Shown here: piece after piece, positions 21,112-29,852 of the stretch | Numbering within the stretch: the first letter of the stretch is position 1 | How the letters are laid out: each line of letters begins with the position of its first letter | From: Pusillimonas caeni | GTDB lineage: Bacteria; Pseudomonadota; Gammaproteobacteria; Burkholderiales; Burkholderiaceae_B | NCBI RefSeq assembly: GCF_003545815.1 | Contig: NZ_PDUW01000001.1 | Coordinates: 62,001 to 126,000, forward strand | Reading direction: 5' to 3' | DNA length: 64,000 nt | Notes under the pieces: model-generated | What the model saw: the letters and a program-made list of their open reading frames with translations, nothing else | Database searches by the model: none | Told to the model about the DNA's origin: nothing | Translations under genes and position numbers: made by a program

Positions 21112-23502
21112 TCAGGCACGGTAGAGCTCACGCTCGAGCTCGCCCACGGCCTGTTGGTATTGGGTCTTGCCGCCAAAGGCACGCACCAGTTCGATCGGTG
21201 TGCCCAGACGGTTGAAGGGAGCGATAGCGAGAATTTGCGTTTCCTCGATGGCGGCCACGCCTTCGTCGGCATACTTGTCGAGCAGGGCTTCGAGCACCTT
21301 CTGCGCCTGCTCGCCGTACTTGGCGAAGTAATGGAGCTTCTTGACCTGCTCGGCCCGCTCCTTGCGCGTGAGTGGGGGTTGGTCCCAAGCTACGTGGCAT
21401 AGCAGGTCAAAAGGGTCGAAATCCTTGCCTGATTGCTCGTCCACCTCGTCGGCCAAAGCCTCGAAGAAGATGCCTTGTTGAGCCAGCTCGTCGATGATGG
21501 CCTGCTTCTTCTCGGCCCTGCTCCAATGGCGCAGAAAATCATCGAGCGATGCGAATTCTTTGGCCAGGGTATTGCGGGTGTAATCCTTCAGGGACTCGGT
21601 GATCAGTTTTCCGTTGGCGTCGAAGTACTGCACCCGCTCGGCCACCACTTTGACCTCGACGTTGGCGACAACGTAACGGCGCACATTGCTGCCTTCCTCG
21701 CCTGGCAGGGGCTCGGCTACGCCGCCAGGAGACGTGGGGTTGTCGTCCGGCATGGGATAGGTGGATTCATCGTCAGGCGACGCCTCCTCATCTTCTTCAT
21801 CCGGCGGAAGCGGTGGCTCGCCGGGGCCTGGCTCATAGATCTGCACGGGATCGCCGTCGAAAGCAGGATCGGCGAACAGCTCGGTCGCTTTCTTGAAATC
21901 GAGGATAGTGAACCAGTATTTGTCGAAGTCTTCGTTGATACGCGTTCCGCGACCAATGATCTGCTTGAACTCGGTCATGGACTGGATGCGCTGATCCAGC
22001 ACGATGAGCTTGCAGGTTTGGGCATCGACGCCCGTAGTCATCAGCTTGGAGGTAGTCGCGATGACGGGATACTTGCTTTCCGGGAAGATGAAGTTGTCCA
22101 GCTCCATCTTGCCTTCTTCATTGTCGCCGGTGATGCGCACGACATAGCGATGGTTCTGCGCCACCAGGTCGGCGTTCTCGTTGACCAACGCCTGGCGCAT
22201 GCGTTCGGCATGGTCGATGTTGTCGCAGAAGACGATGGTCTTGTCAAAGCGGTTGCTGGCCTTCAGGTATTCGCTGATCTTGCGCGCCACCATGTGCGTG
22301 CGCTGTTCCAGTACCAGCGTCTTGTCAAAATCACGCTGGTTATAGATCCGGTCTTCGATCTCGTTGCCGTGCTTGTCGAGCATGCCCTTGTCGGGACGCC
22401 AGCCGGTCAGGTCTTTGTCCAGGTCGATGCGCACTACCTTGTAGGGTGCGAGAAAGCCATCATTGATGCCCTGACGTAGCGAGTAGGTGTAAATGGGCTC
22501 GCCGAAGTAGTCGATGTTGGATACGTCCCTGGTTTCCTTGGGCGTAGCGGTCAGGCCGATCTGTGTGGCGGAATGGAAATACGTCAGGATCTCGCGCCAG
22601 GCAGAATCTTCGGCGGCGCTGCCTCGGTGGCATTCGTCGATCACGACCAGATCGAAGAATTCCGGGCTGAACTGCTTGTAGATGTTCCGTTCTTCTTCGT
22701 TACCGGTGACGGCCTGGTAAAGCGACAGATAGATCTCATACGACTTGTTGGCCTGCCGCTTCTGGATCTTGGTCATCGCCGCGCCGAACGGCTTGAAGTC
22801 GTTGGTCATGGTCTGATCGACCAGGATGTTGCGGTCCGCCAGGAACAGGATGCGTTTCTTGGCACGCGACTTCCACAGCCGCCAGATGATCTGGAAGGCG
22901 GTGTAGGTCTTGCCTGTGCCCGTGGCCATCACCAGCAGAATGCGCTTCTGCTCCTTGGCAATCGCCTCAATGGTCTTGTTGATGGCGAGCAACTGGTAGT
23001 AACGGGGCGTCTTGTTGCTGCCATCGCTGTAGTAGTCCTGGGCTACCAGAGCCTGTTGCTGCGTGCTCAACCCCTGATGCTCTGCCCACCATTGCCACAG
23101 CGTATCGGCACTGGGGAACTCATCCAGGCTCAGTTCGCGCTCGATCACACCGTCCTTGGCGATCTTGTTGTGAAACAGAAAGCCATCGCCATTACTGCTG
23201 AACACGAAAGGTACTTGCAGCATGTCGGCATAGCCAAGAGCCTGTTGTATGCCCGAGCCAACAGCGTGCTTGTTGTCTTTGGCTTCGATGACGGCGATGG
23301 GCAGATTGGGCTTGTGAAACAGCACGTAGTCGGCGCGCTTATGCTGACCGCGTGTGTGCAGTTTGCCACGCACGATGATGCGGCCCTTGGTCAGCAGGAA
23401 TTCTTCGCGCACTTGGGTCAGGACGTCCCATCCGGCCTGTTCCAAAGCCGGCGTGATGAACTTGGTGCAGATGTCGCGTTCGCTGAGCGCCTGCTTATTC
23501 AT
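21112..23502 (-). CDS. hsdR: Type I restriction endonuclease subunit HsdR (EcoEI-like)
   Basis: Motor and nuclease of the type I system. The 796-residue product has an N-terminal PD-(D/E)xK nuclease domain (Asp58, E73-A-K75, Gln86 and Tyr91 of QQALGYA). A superfamily 2 translocase follows, with MATGTGKT (192-199), the DECH box (289-292), GLTATPKE and QIIGRGTR. The C-terminal EcoEI-type domain has a Pro/Asp/Glu-rich linker (about 555-605). All motifs are intact, so restriction should be functional. It is first in the minus-strand operon. A GGAGG lies about 14 bases upstream of the ATG, rather far. Confidence 0.95.
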   Translation of the reverse strand: MNKQALSERDICTKFITPALEQAGWDVLTQVREEFLLTKGRIIVRGKLHTRGQHKRADYVLFHKPNLPIAVIEAKDNKHAVGSGIQQALGYADMLQVPFVFSSNGDGFLFHNKIAKDGVIERELSLDEFPSADTLWQWWAEHQGLSTQQQALVAQDYYSDGSNKTPRYYQLLAINKTIEAIAKEQKRILLVMATGTGKTYTAFQIIWRLWKSRAKKRILFLADRNILVDQTMTNDFKPFGAAMTKIQKRQANKSYEIYLSLYQAVTGNEEERNIYKQFSPEFFDLVVIDECHRGSAAEDSAWREILTYFHSATQIGLTATPKETRDVSNIDYFGEPIYTYSLRQGINDGFLAPYKVVRIDLDKDLTGWRPDKGMLDKHGNEIEDRIYNQRDFDKTLVLEQRTHMVARKISEYLKASNRFDKTIVFCDNIDHAERMRQALVNENADLVAQNHRYVVRITGDNEEGKMELDNFIFPESKYPVIATTSKLMTTGVDAQTCKLIVLDQRIQSMTEFKQIIGRGTRINEDFDKYWFTILDFKKATELFADPAFDGDPVQIYEPGPGEPPLPPDEEDEEASPDDESTYPMPDDNPTSPGGVAEPLPGEEGSNVRRYVVANVEVKVVAERVQYFDANGKLITESLKDYTRNTLAKEFASLDDFLRHWSRAEKKQAIIDELAQQGIFFEALADEVDEQSGKDFDPFDLLCHVAWDQPPLTRKERAEQVKKLHYFAKYGEQAQKVLEALLDKYADEGVAAIEETQILAIAPFNRLGTPIELVRAFGGKTQYQQAVGELERELYRA

Positions 23503-23734
23503 AGCCTGTCATCCCTCCATGCTGACACTTCTATCCGTGCCTGCTTGCCCTGCTACTGGGCTAGCACTGTATCGATTCGTGACAATTATCCTCGATAACA
23601 AGTATCACAGGGCTCGAATGCCATTAGCGTCCTCTCGAAAATGGGGTAATCCCACGCATCGTTACCCTATTTTCAGTTGGCTATTACCTCTATTTGCATA
23701 GCGAGTATCAACCTGAAGATTCAGCACCGGCTGC
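23503..23734. other. Right edge of the defence island, 232 bp without a gene
   Basis: Lies between the hsdR start and the ychF stop. It must contain the hsd operon promoter; on the minus strand TTGTTA and GATAAT-like elements occur but at poor spacing, so I do not name a promoter. No direct repeat shared with the left edge (13.1-13.4 kb), no tRNA fragment and no integrase scar was seen. Confidence 0.4.
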
Positions 23735-24826
23735 TTAGACGTTGAACAAGAAATTCAACACATCCCCGTCCTTCACCACATACTCCTTCCCTTCCGCCCG
23801 CATCTTGCCAGCCTCCTTGGCGCCCTGCTCGCCCTTGCAGGCGATGTAGTCGTCGTAGGAGATGGTTTGCGCGCGGATGAAGCCGCGTTCGAAGTCGGTG
23901 TGGATGACGCCGGCGGCCTGGGGCGCGGTGTCGCCGATGTGGATGGTCCAGGCGCGCACCTCTTTGACGCCGGCCGTGAAATAGGTTTGCAGTCCCAGCA
24001 AGGAATACGCTGCGCGGATGACGCGGTTCAGGCCGGGCTCGTCCATGCCCATGTCTTCCAGGAACACGGCCTTGTCCTCGTCGTCGAGCTCGGCGATCTC
24101 GGCCTCGACGGCGGCGCACACGGCCACCACGGGCGCGTGCTCGGCCTCGGCGTACTTGTGCACGGCGTCCAGGTGCGGGTTGCCGGTGAAGCCGTCTTCA
24201 CGCACATTGGCCACGTACATGCAGCGCTTGGCGGTGATGAAGCAGAACTGCTTGATGAGGGCGAGTTCGTCTTCTTCGAGCGCCAGCGAGCGGATGGGCC
24301 GCGCCTCGTTCAATACGGGAATGATTTTCTCGAGCACGGCCACCATCTTGATGGAGTCCTTGTCGCCGGAGCGGGCCGTCTTTTGATGGCGCTGCAGGGC
24401 TTTCTCGGCGGACGCCAGGTCGGCCAGGGCCAGCTCGGTGTTGATGACCTCGATGTCGGAGATCGGATCGACGCGGCCGGCGACGTGGACGACGTTCTCG
24501 TCCTCGAAACAGCGCACCACGTGGACGATGGCGTCGGTTTCACGGATGTTGGCCAGGAACTGGTTGCCCAGGCCCTCGCCCTTGGACGCGCCGGCGACCA
24601 GGCCGGCGATGTCGACGAATTCAACCACGGCGGGCAGAACGCGCTCGGGCTTGACGATTTCAGCCAGCGCCGCCAGCCGGGCATCGGGCACTTCGACCAC
24701 GCCCACATTGGGCTCGATGGTGCAGAAGGGATAGTTTTCCGCCGCAATGCCCGCCTTGGTCAGGGCGTTGAACAAAGTAGATTTTCCGACGTTGGGCAGG
24801 CCAACGATGCCGCATTGCAAAGCCAT
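23735..24826 (-). CDS. ychF: Redox-regulated ATPase/GTPase YchF (Obg family)
   Basis: Universally conserved ribosome-associated P-loop protein that prefers ATP. The 363-residue product shows the P-loop [18 protein letters not shown] near residue 8, the unusual G4 region (ANVREDGF), and the C-terminal TGS domain including [19 protein letters not shown]. It lies downstream of pth and the CPBP gene, the usual pth-ychF neighbourhood. The 232 bp between its stop and hsdR is the right edge of the island. Confidence 0.96.
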   Translation of the reverse strand: MALQCGIVGLPNVGKSTLFNALTKAGIAAENYPFCTIEPNVGVVEVPDARLAALAEIVKPERVLPAVVEFVDIAGLVAGASKGEGLGNQFLANIRETDAIVHVVRCFEDENVVHVAGRVDPISDIEVINTELALADLASAEKALQRHQKTARSGDKDSIKMVAVLEKIIPVLNEARPIRSLALEEDELALIKQFCFITAKRCMYVANVREDGFTGNPHLDAVHKYAEAEHAPVVAVCAAVEAEIAELDDEDKAVFLEDMGMDEPGLNRVIRAAYSLLGLQTYFTAGVKEVRAWTIHIGDTAPQAAGVIHTDFERGFIRAQTISYDDYIACKGEQGAKEAGKMRAEGKEYVVKDGDVLNFLFNV

Positions 24827-24879
24827 GGGAGTCCTGAAAAATAAATAGAGCGAAAAATCGCAAGCAAATAGGGGCTATT

Positions 24880-25653
24880 CTAACTTGGCGGCAGGGGCAT
24901 CCATTGCAGGACCAGCCATACCACCAGCAAAGGTCCGCCATTGAACATGCCGTGCAGCAGCATGCTGGCGCCTATGCCGCGCCGTACGCGCAGCCATGCC
25001 AGCGCCAGGCCGGTCAGCCACTGGGGCAGCACCAGCAGCGGCATCAGCCACCACGGCGTCTGGTTCAACGAAAAGTTATTCAGGTGCACCGCGGCGAACA
25101 GCAGGCAGGAGCCATGCACCACCCAGGGAAACACGCGCAAATAGGCGCGGCGCCAGCGCCAGGGCAAGGCGGCCGGTCTTGCCGGGGCTCGCCGCAAATA
25201 CGGCCACCAGCACAGCAGCACCACGGCGCCCACCAGGGCCACCGCGTACCATTTGGGGCCTGCCAATAGGGCGACCACGCAGGCCGGAACCAGCCAGACC
25301 GCTCTGCCCGGCTGGCGCAGTCCGTGGCGAAACGTCAACTCTTCGACGATGGGCGCCCAGATGAGGGCTTGCAGCCATGGGATGTTGCCAAGGTCGAGCC
25401 GGTGCTCGGCGCCGCCGGCGCCCGCCGCAGCGAGGGCGATCGGCCCGAGAAACAGCAGGTTGATCGCCCACAGCACAACGGCCCACCGAAGCAGGCGGCC
25501 CGCCGACACATCGGGAAACCAGTCCAGCCACTCGCCGTGGCCCGGCCGGCGCGGAAGGCGCGGCGCGGCGCGCGGCCTGACGACGAAGCGCAGGAAGTCG
25601 CGCCACTCCTGGCGAAACGTCATCGCGCGGGCCCCGTCAGGCGCGGCAGACAT
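24880..25653 (-). CDS. CPBP family intramembrane glutamic protease-like protein
   Basis: A 257-residue multi-helix membrane protein with the CPBP (Rce1/Abi) motifs: EELTFRHG (EExxxR), FAAVHLNNF (FxxxH) and HGMFN (HxxxN). These place it among intramembrane glutamic endopeptidases; its substrate is unknown. The ATG at 25653 overlaps the pth stop (TGATG), so it is co-translated with pth and sits between pth and ychF, which are often adjacent. Membrane segments are rich in Trp. Confidence 0.82.
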   Translation of the reverse strand: MSAAPDGARAMTFRQEWRDFLRFVVRPRAAPRLPRRPGHGEWLDWFPDVSAGRLLRWAVVLWAINLLFLGPIALAAAGAGGAEHRLDLGNIPWLQALIWAPIVEELTFRHGLRQPGRAVWLVPACVVALLAGPKWYAVALVGAVVLLCWWPYLRRAPARPAALPWRWRRAYLRVFPWVVHGSCLLFAAVHLNNFSLNQTPWWLMPLLVLPQWLTGLALAWLRVRRGIGASMLLHGMFNGGPLLVVWLVLQWMPLPPS

Positions 25654-26258
25654 CAAACGCCCTGCACACTGTTGCCGCCATGAAGCTGCTGCATGGCCTG
25701 ATCGAAATCGCCCCGCAACAGCGCCGGCACGACGACCCGGCTGCGTTCCAGGGCCTTTTCGATCTCGAGCAGTTCGTCGCGCCGGGGCGGAGCCAGCACA
25801 AAGCCCACGACCTGCTGCGCCAGGCCCAGCGAGCGCGGATGGCCGATGCCGATGCGCAGACGCCAGAAGTCGGGGGTGGAGAAAGCCGATTGGATGTCCC
25901 GCAGCCCGTTGTGGCCGGCGTGCCCCCCGCCCTGCTTGATCTTGGCCTGGCCCGGCATGAGATCGAGCTCGTCGTGCAGCACCAGCACTTGTGCGGGCGT
26001 GAGCTTGTAGAAGCGCATCAGCGCACCGGCCGCCTGGCCGGAACGGTTCATGAAGGTGGTCGGCTTGGCCAGCAATACCGCTTCGCCATCGACGCGGGCT
26101 TTCGCCACCCAGGCGGAGAAGCCTTTCTCGAGCGTAAACGAAGCATGCAGGTCGTCGGCCAGCTGATCCGCAAGCCAGAACCCCGCGTTGTGCCGCGTGG
26201 CTTCGTACTCGGGGCCGGGATTGCCCAGGCCGATGATGAGGCGAATAGCTGGTTTCAT
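25653..26258 (-). CDS. pth: Peptidyl-tRNA hydrolase
   Basis: Releases peptides from drop-off peptidyl-tRNAs so that the tRNA can be reused. The 201-residue product has [18 protein letters not shown] with catalytic His23, the [10 protein letters not shown] region with the conserved Asn, and the family's [13 protein letters not shown]. The ATG at 26258 is chosen over an upstream in-frame start because it begins the conserved core ([15 protein letters not shown]). The gene is downstream of rplY, from which a terminator separates it. Confidence 0.96.
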   Translation of the reverse strand: MKPAIRLIIGLGNPGPEYEATRHNAGFWLADQLADDLHASFTLEKGFSAWVAKARVDGEAVLLAKPTTFMNRSGQAAGALMRFYKLTPAQVLVLHDELDLMPGQAKIKQGGGHAGHNGLRDIQSAFSTPDFWRLRIGIGHPRSLGLAQQVVGFVLAPPRRDELLEIEKALERSRVVVPALLRGDFDQAMQQLHGGNSVQGV

Positions 26259-26349
26259 AACACTGTCTTTATTGATGTGCTGCCCACGGACACGCGAACT
26301 GCGCGTCCGAACGAGCTCATGATGCAAAAGCGCTATCGTAAAGCACAAA

Positions 26350-26383
26350 AGCAAAACCCCCTATGGCGCGCGCCAGAGGGGGT
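26350..26383 (-). terminator. Rho-independent terminator after rplY
   Basis: Read on the minus strand: ACCCCCT, a perfect inner palindrome TGGCGCGCGCCA, AGGGGGT, then TTTTGCTTTT. Long GC stem plus U-rich tail (forward 26350-26383), placed about 50 bp after the rplY stop. It should end the prs-rplY transcript ahead of pth. Confidence 0.85.
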
Positions 26384-26436
26384 CGTCGGCGCCGTCGGCG
26401 GGCATGGCCCGCCCCGGCGCCCATGCGCGGAAGCAA

Positions 26437-27069
26437 TTACTCGGCCGCGGGTTCGTCGCCCGAAGCAGCGTCTTCGCCGCCCTCGGCGTCGTCAGCCGAT
26501 GCGCCGCCGCCCTTGACCAGCGCGGTGGCCAACGCGGGGTTGGCGGCTTCGCCCTGGCCCACGAAGGTCACGCCCTTGGGCAGCTGGATATCGGCCAGGT
26601 GCAGGGTCGCGCCGGCTTCGAGGGAGCTCAGGTCGACTTCGATGGCCTGGGGCAGGTCGGCGGGCAGGCAGTGGATTTCAAGCTCGGTCAGCACGTGGCT
26701 GATGATGGCCTTGCTTACCTTGACCGCGGGCGAGGAGTCGCCATTGATGAAGTGCAGGGGCACCTTGGTGGTCAGCGCCTGCTGGGCCAGGACGCGCTGG
26801 AAATCGACGTGCAGGACCTGGGGCTTGTACGGATGCCATTGCACTGCGCGCAGCAGCACTTGCTGGGTCTTGCCTTCGAGCTGCATGTCGAGAATGGAAG
26901 CGTGGAAGGCTTCTTTGCGCAGGGCGTGGAAGATCTCGTTGTGATCCAGCTCGATATTGACGGGCGGCTCGGTGCCGCCGTAGACGATGGCGGGAACACG
27001 GCCAGCGTGGCGCAGGCGGCGGCTCGCACTCGTACCTTGTACGCTACGCGGGGTGGCGTTGAATTTCAT
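26437..27069 (-). CDS. rplY: 50S ribosomal protein L25 (CTC/TL5 form)
   Basis: Binds 5S rRNA in the large subunit. The 210-residue product is the long CTC-type form: an N-terminal L25 domain (MKFNATPRSVQGTSASRRLRHAGRVPAIVYGG onward) and a C-terminal beta-barrel extension. It ends in an acidic Glu/Ala/Asp-rich tail (about residues 190-210), common in betaproteobacteria. The ATG at 27069 fits the family start better than an in-frame start six codons earlier. It follows prs on the same strand, a standard pairing. Confidence 0.95.
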   Translation of the reverse strand: MKFNATPRSVQGTSASRRLRHAGRVPAIVYGGTEPPVNIELDHNEIFHALRKEAFHASILDMQLEGKTQQVLLRAVQWHPYKPQVLHVDFQRVLAQQALTTKVPLHFINGDSSPAVKVSKAIISHVLTELEIHCLPADLPQAIEVDLSSLEAGATLHLADIQLPKGVTFVGQGEAANPALATALVKGGGASADDAEGGEDAASGDEPAAE

Positions 27070-27174
27070 GGATGTACTCCAAAACATAAGGGGCTGATGC
27101 CCCGTTCAAAAACGCAGCGCATGGCGCTGCGCGCTATCGCCTTCCTGCCGCGACCAGCAGGAAGGCGGATGGGC

Positions 27175-28125
27175 TTACTCGACGAACAGCGAACTGACCG
27201 ACTCGGCGTTGGAAATGCGCAGCATGGTTTCGCCCAGCAGCGAAGCACAGGACAGCTGGCGGATCTTGCCGCAGGCGCTGCCTTCTTCGGACAGCGGGAT
27301 GGTGTCGGTGACCACGAGTTCGTCGAGCTCGGATTCGTTGATGCGATTGACGGCGCCGCCCGACAGGACGGGATGGGTGCAATAGGCGTAGACGGCCCGC
27401 GCACCGCGCTCTTTCAGGGCCTGCGCGGCCTTGCACAGCGTGCCGGCGGTGTCGACCATGTCGTCCATGATGATGCAGGTGCGGCCGTCGATCTCGCCGA
27501 TGATGTTCATGACCTCGGACACGTTGGCGCGCGGGCGGCGCTTGTCGATGATGGCCAGGTCGGCCTCGAGCTGCTTGGCCAGGGCCCGCGCCCGGACCAC
27601 GCCGCCGATGTCGGGGGAAACCACCACCACGTCTTTGTAGTTGCGGCGCCAGATGTCGCCCAGCAGAATCGGGCCGGCATAGACGTTGTCGACGGGAATG
27701 TCGAAAAAGCCCTGTATCTGGTCGGCATGCAGGTCCATCGTCATGACGCGGTCGACGCCCACGACCTGCAGCATGTTGGCCACGACCTTTGCCGAGATGG
27801 CGACCCGCGCCGAGCGCGGCCGGCGGTCTTGCCGCGCATAGCCGAAATAGGGGATGGCCGCGGTGATGCGCCCTGCCGATGCCCGGCGCAGCGCATCGAC
27901 CATGACCATGACTTCCATCAGGTTGTCGTTGGTGGGAGCACAGGTGGGCTGCAGGACGAAAACGTCTTTGCCGCGCACGTTCTCGTTGATTTCGACCATG
28001 ACTTCACCGTCGGAGAAACGGCCTACGGTCATTTTGCCGAGCGACATGTCCAGATGATTGACAACGTCGACCGCCAGACGGGGGTTGGCGGTGCCGGTGA
28101 AGATCATGAATCTGTCATTTGCCAT
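27175..28125 (-). CDS. prs: Ribose-phosphate pyrophosphokinase (PRPP synthase)
   Basis: Makes PRPP from ribose 5-phosphate and ATP for nucleotide, His, Trp and NAD synthesis. The 316-residue product has class I features: [20 protein letters not shown], the ATP flexible loop in [17 protein letters not shown], and the PRPP-binding loop [15 protein letters not shown] hairpin lies 25-70 bp upstream of its start, after tRNA-Gln; its promoter must lie very close to the start or expression depends on read-through. Confidence 0.97.
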   Translation of the reverse strand: MANDRFMIFTGTANPRLAVDVVNHLDMSLGKMTVGRFSDGEVMVEINENVRGKDVFVLQPTCAPTNDNLMEVMVMVDALRRASAGRITAAIPYFGYARQDRRPRSARVAISAKVVANMLQVVGVDRVMTMDLHADQIQGFFDIPVDNVYAGPILLGDIWRRNYKDVVVVSPDIGGVVRARALAKQLEADLAIIDKRRPRANVSEVMNIIGEIDGRTCIIMDDMVDTAGTLCKAAQALKERGARAVYAYCTHPVLSGGAVNRINESELDELVVTDTIPLSEEGSACGKIRQLSCASLLGETMLRISNAESVSSLFVE

Positions 28126-28149
28126 GATGGATGAGATTCCGTGGCGTCA

Positions 28150-28199
28150 ATAATAAAGCTGTTGACGCGCGCCGGTGAAGCGCGCTGACTCAACAGCTT
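28150..28199 (-). terminator. Long hairpin after tRNA-Gln, probable terminator or processing element
   Basis: Outer arms AAGCTGTTGA (28156-28165) and TCAACAGCTT (28190-28199) are exact complements, and inner GCGCGC arms (28167-28172, 28180-28185) extend the stem. On the minus strand the stem is followed by TATTATTG, a modest U-rich tail. It sits 42 bp after the 3' end of tRNA-Gln and 31 bp before the prs start. Confidence 0.6.
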
Positions 28200-28240
28200 G
28201 TTGTATGCGCCAATGGCCGTCAACCATGGCTGCGTGAAAA

Positions 28241-28317
28241 TGGCTGGGGAAGAAGGATTCGAACCTTCGCATGCTGGAATCAAAATCCAGTGCCTTAACC
28301 AGCTTGGCGATTCCCCA
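28241..28317 (-). tRNA. tRNA-Gln (anticodon TTG)
   Basis: A 77-nt cloverleaf with encoded CCA. The acceptor TGGGGAA pairs with TTCCCCA before the discriminator G and CCA (28241-28243). The anticodon stem CTGGA/TCCAG carries loop TTTTGAT, with anticodon TTG at 28283-28281. The T arm has GGTTCGAATCC. Its 5' end is one base after the ispE stop codon, so the tRNA must be cut from the ispE mRNA by RNase P. Confidence 0.97.
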
Positions 28318-28318
28318 A

Positions 28319-29257
28319 TTAATCTTTGGTCCAATACCTCAGGGGGTGATCGAGCAACCCATGGCAGGCCCACGTTGCATCGATGACCGGAACCGTGTCG
28401 CCACAGTAAGGTATTTTACCGATTATTTTTTGCTGATTCAGCACAGCCTGATCATACGTTACAAACTCGGCAAAAACACAGGCCCCTGAACCGGTCATGC
28501 GTGCCGGTATTCCGTGTTCGGCCAAAAAAGCCAACGCTTTTTCAACCGTGGGATACCGGGCCCTAACCACTGGCTCCAGGTCGTTGCGGCCAAAAAAACC
28601 AGCCCGCATGCCCTGTATTTGGCCCGCCTGCATCTGCTTCGCTTGCTGTTCAAGTTGCCAATCAGCAAAGACCGTTATTTTGATGCTTTTTGTATCCCGT
28701 GTCAAGCCAGGGTCGGTAAAAACGTGCGGGGTGGAAACATGCTGGGCGGGCCGCGCAATCAGGTAGGCCCGCTCGGGCAGCTCGATGTCCGTCAGCACCT
28801 CGCCCACGCCTTCCGCAAAGGCCGGCCGGCCGAAGACGAATACGGGCACATCCGCGCCCAGCGGCAGCGCCAGTTCCATCAGTTGCCGGCGGCTCAAACC
28901 GGTGTCCCACAAGCGATTCAACGCGATCAGGGCGGTTGCGGCATTGCTGGAGCCGCCTCCCAGGCCGCCCCCCGCCGGGATGCGCTTCTCGCACGATATC
29001 TGCGCGCCCCACTTGATGCCGGCGGCTTGCTGCAGCGCCCGGGCCGCCCGCACGATCAGGTCCTCTTCGGCTCGCAAGCCGGGCAGCGCGTTATCGCACG
29101 CGATCAGGCCGTCGCCGCGCCGCTCGAAGTGCAGCGTGTCGCACAGATCGACGAAACGGAAAGCCGTTTGCAGCAGATGATAGCCGTCCTCGCGACGCCC
29201 GGTGACGTGCAGGAACAGGTTCAGCTTGGCCGGCGCCGGAACGTCATAAAGACGCAT
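28319..29257 (-). CDS. ispE: 4-diphosphocytidyl-2-C-methyl-D-erythritol kinase
   Basis: GHMP kinase of the MEP isoprenoid pathway. The 312-residue product has the start YDVPAPAKLNLFLHVTGRREDGYH and the ATP loop PAGGGLGGGSSNAATAL. It ends with a GHMP C-terminal domain in which RMTGSGACVFAEF is conserved. The ATG at 29257 is seven bases after the lolB stop; an earlier in-frame TTG would overlap lolB. The lolB-ispE-tRNA-prs order is typical of this group. Confidence 0.96.
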   Translation of the reverse strand: MRLYDVPAPAKLNLFLHVTGRREDGYHLLQTAFRFVDLCDTLHFERRGDGLIACDNALPGLRAEEDLIVRAARALQQAAGIKWGAQISCEKRIPAGGGLGGGSSNAATALIALNRLWDTGLSRRQLMELALPLGADVPVFVFGRPAFAEGVGEVLTDIELPERAYLIARPAQHVSTPHVFTDPGLTRDTKSIKITVFADWQLEQQAKQMQAGQIQGMRAGFFGRNDLEPVVRARYPTVEKALAFLAEHGIPARMTGSGACVFAEFVTYDQAVLNQQKIIGKIPYCGDTVPVIDATWACHGLLDHPLRYWTKD

Positions 29258-29264
29258 AAGCCGG

Positions 29265-29852
29265 CTATTGATCAATTACCAGCCGCAGGCTGATGTCGCG
29301 GGCGGGTTCGGTGCGGCGCAGGCGCAGCAGGCGGGGACCGAGCTCGTCGTAGCGGGACAGCTCGACCCGCCAGCCGTTTTGCGCAAAGCGGGACAGGCGG
29401 CCGTCGGCGCCTTTCTCGACATGCTCGGAAGGCCCCGGCGCAAGCCGTCCGCGCAACCAGTCGCGCAGGCCGCCCACGGGGATGGGGCTGCCCAACACCT
29501 GTTCGACCAGCGCGTCGGGGTCGGCGGCCGTCTCGGTCGTGCCGTCGCTGCGCGTCAGCAGCGCGCGACCCGGCTGGACGTCGATACGCGCCAGCGTGTT
29601 GCCAAGGGGATTGGCCAGGTCCAGCCGCTGCCCGGCGGCCGTGTCGCGCCAGGCGAATCCGCCCTGCACGGCGTCCTGCTTGCCGCCGCGGTACTCGACC
29701 AGCAGCGCGAAGCGGCCGCCGCGATCGAAGGACGGCCCGTCGGCGGCGCCTTCGATGCTGGGCGGCGAAGCGCAGCCGGCAAGCATCGCCACGGCCACGG
29801 ACAAGCCGCCCGCCATCAGACGGCGGCGCGCGGGAAGGAATGTGTCAAGCAT
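29265..29852 (-). CDS. lolB: Outer-membrane lipoprotein insertion factor LolB
   Basis: Accepts lipoproteins from LolA and inserts them in the outer membrane. The 195-residue product has a lipoprotein signal peptide with lipobox LAGC (Cys27) and the LolB beta-barrel fold; GGFAWRDTAAGQRLDLANPLGNTLARI is the conserved core. Its ATG overlaps the stop of the upstream TPR gene (TGATG at 29852), and ispE follows closely, so the three are one operon. Confidence 0.92.
   Translation of the reverse strand: MLDTFLPARRRLMAGGLSVAVAMLAGCASPPSIEGAADGPSFDRGGRFALLVEYRGGKQDAVQGGFAWRDTAAGQRLDLANPLGNTLARIDVQPGRALLTRSDGTTETAADPDALVEQVLGSPIPVGGLRDWLRGRLAPGPSEHVEKGADGRLSRFAQNGWRVELSRYDELGPRLLRLRRTEPARDISLRLVIDQ

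Noticed and set aside
13074-23734. Attachment-site direct repeats or an integrase bounding the defence island
   Set aside because: I compared both edges by eye and found no matching repeat, tRNA fragment or recombinase gene; the island is inferred from composition and content only.
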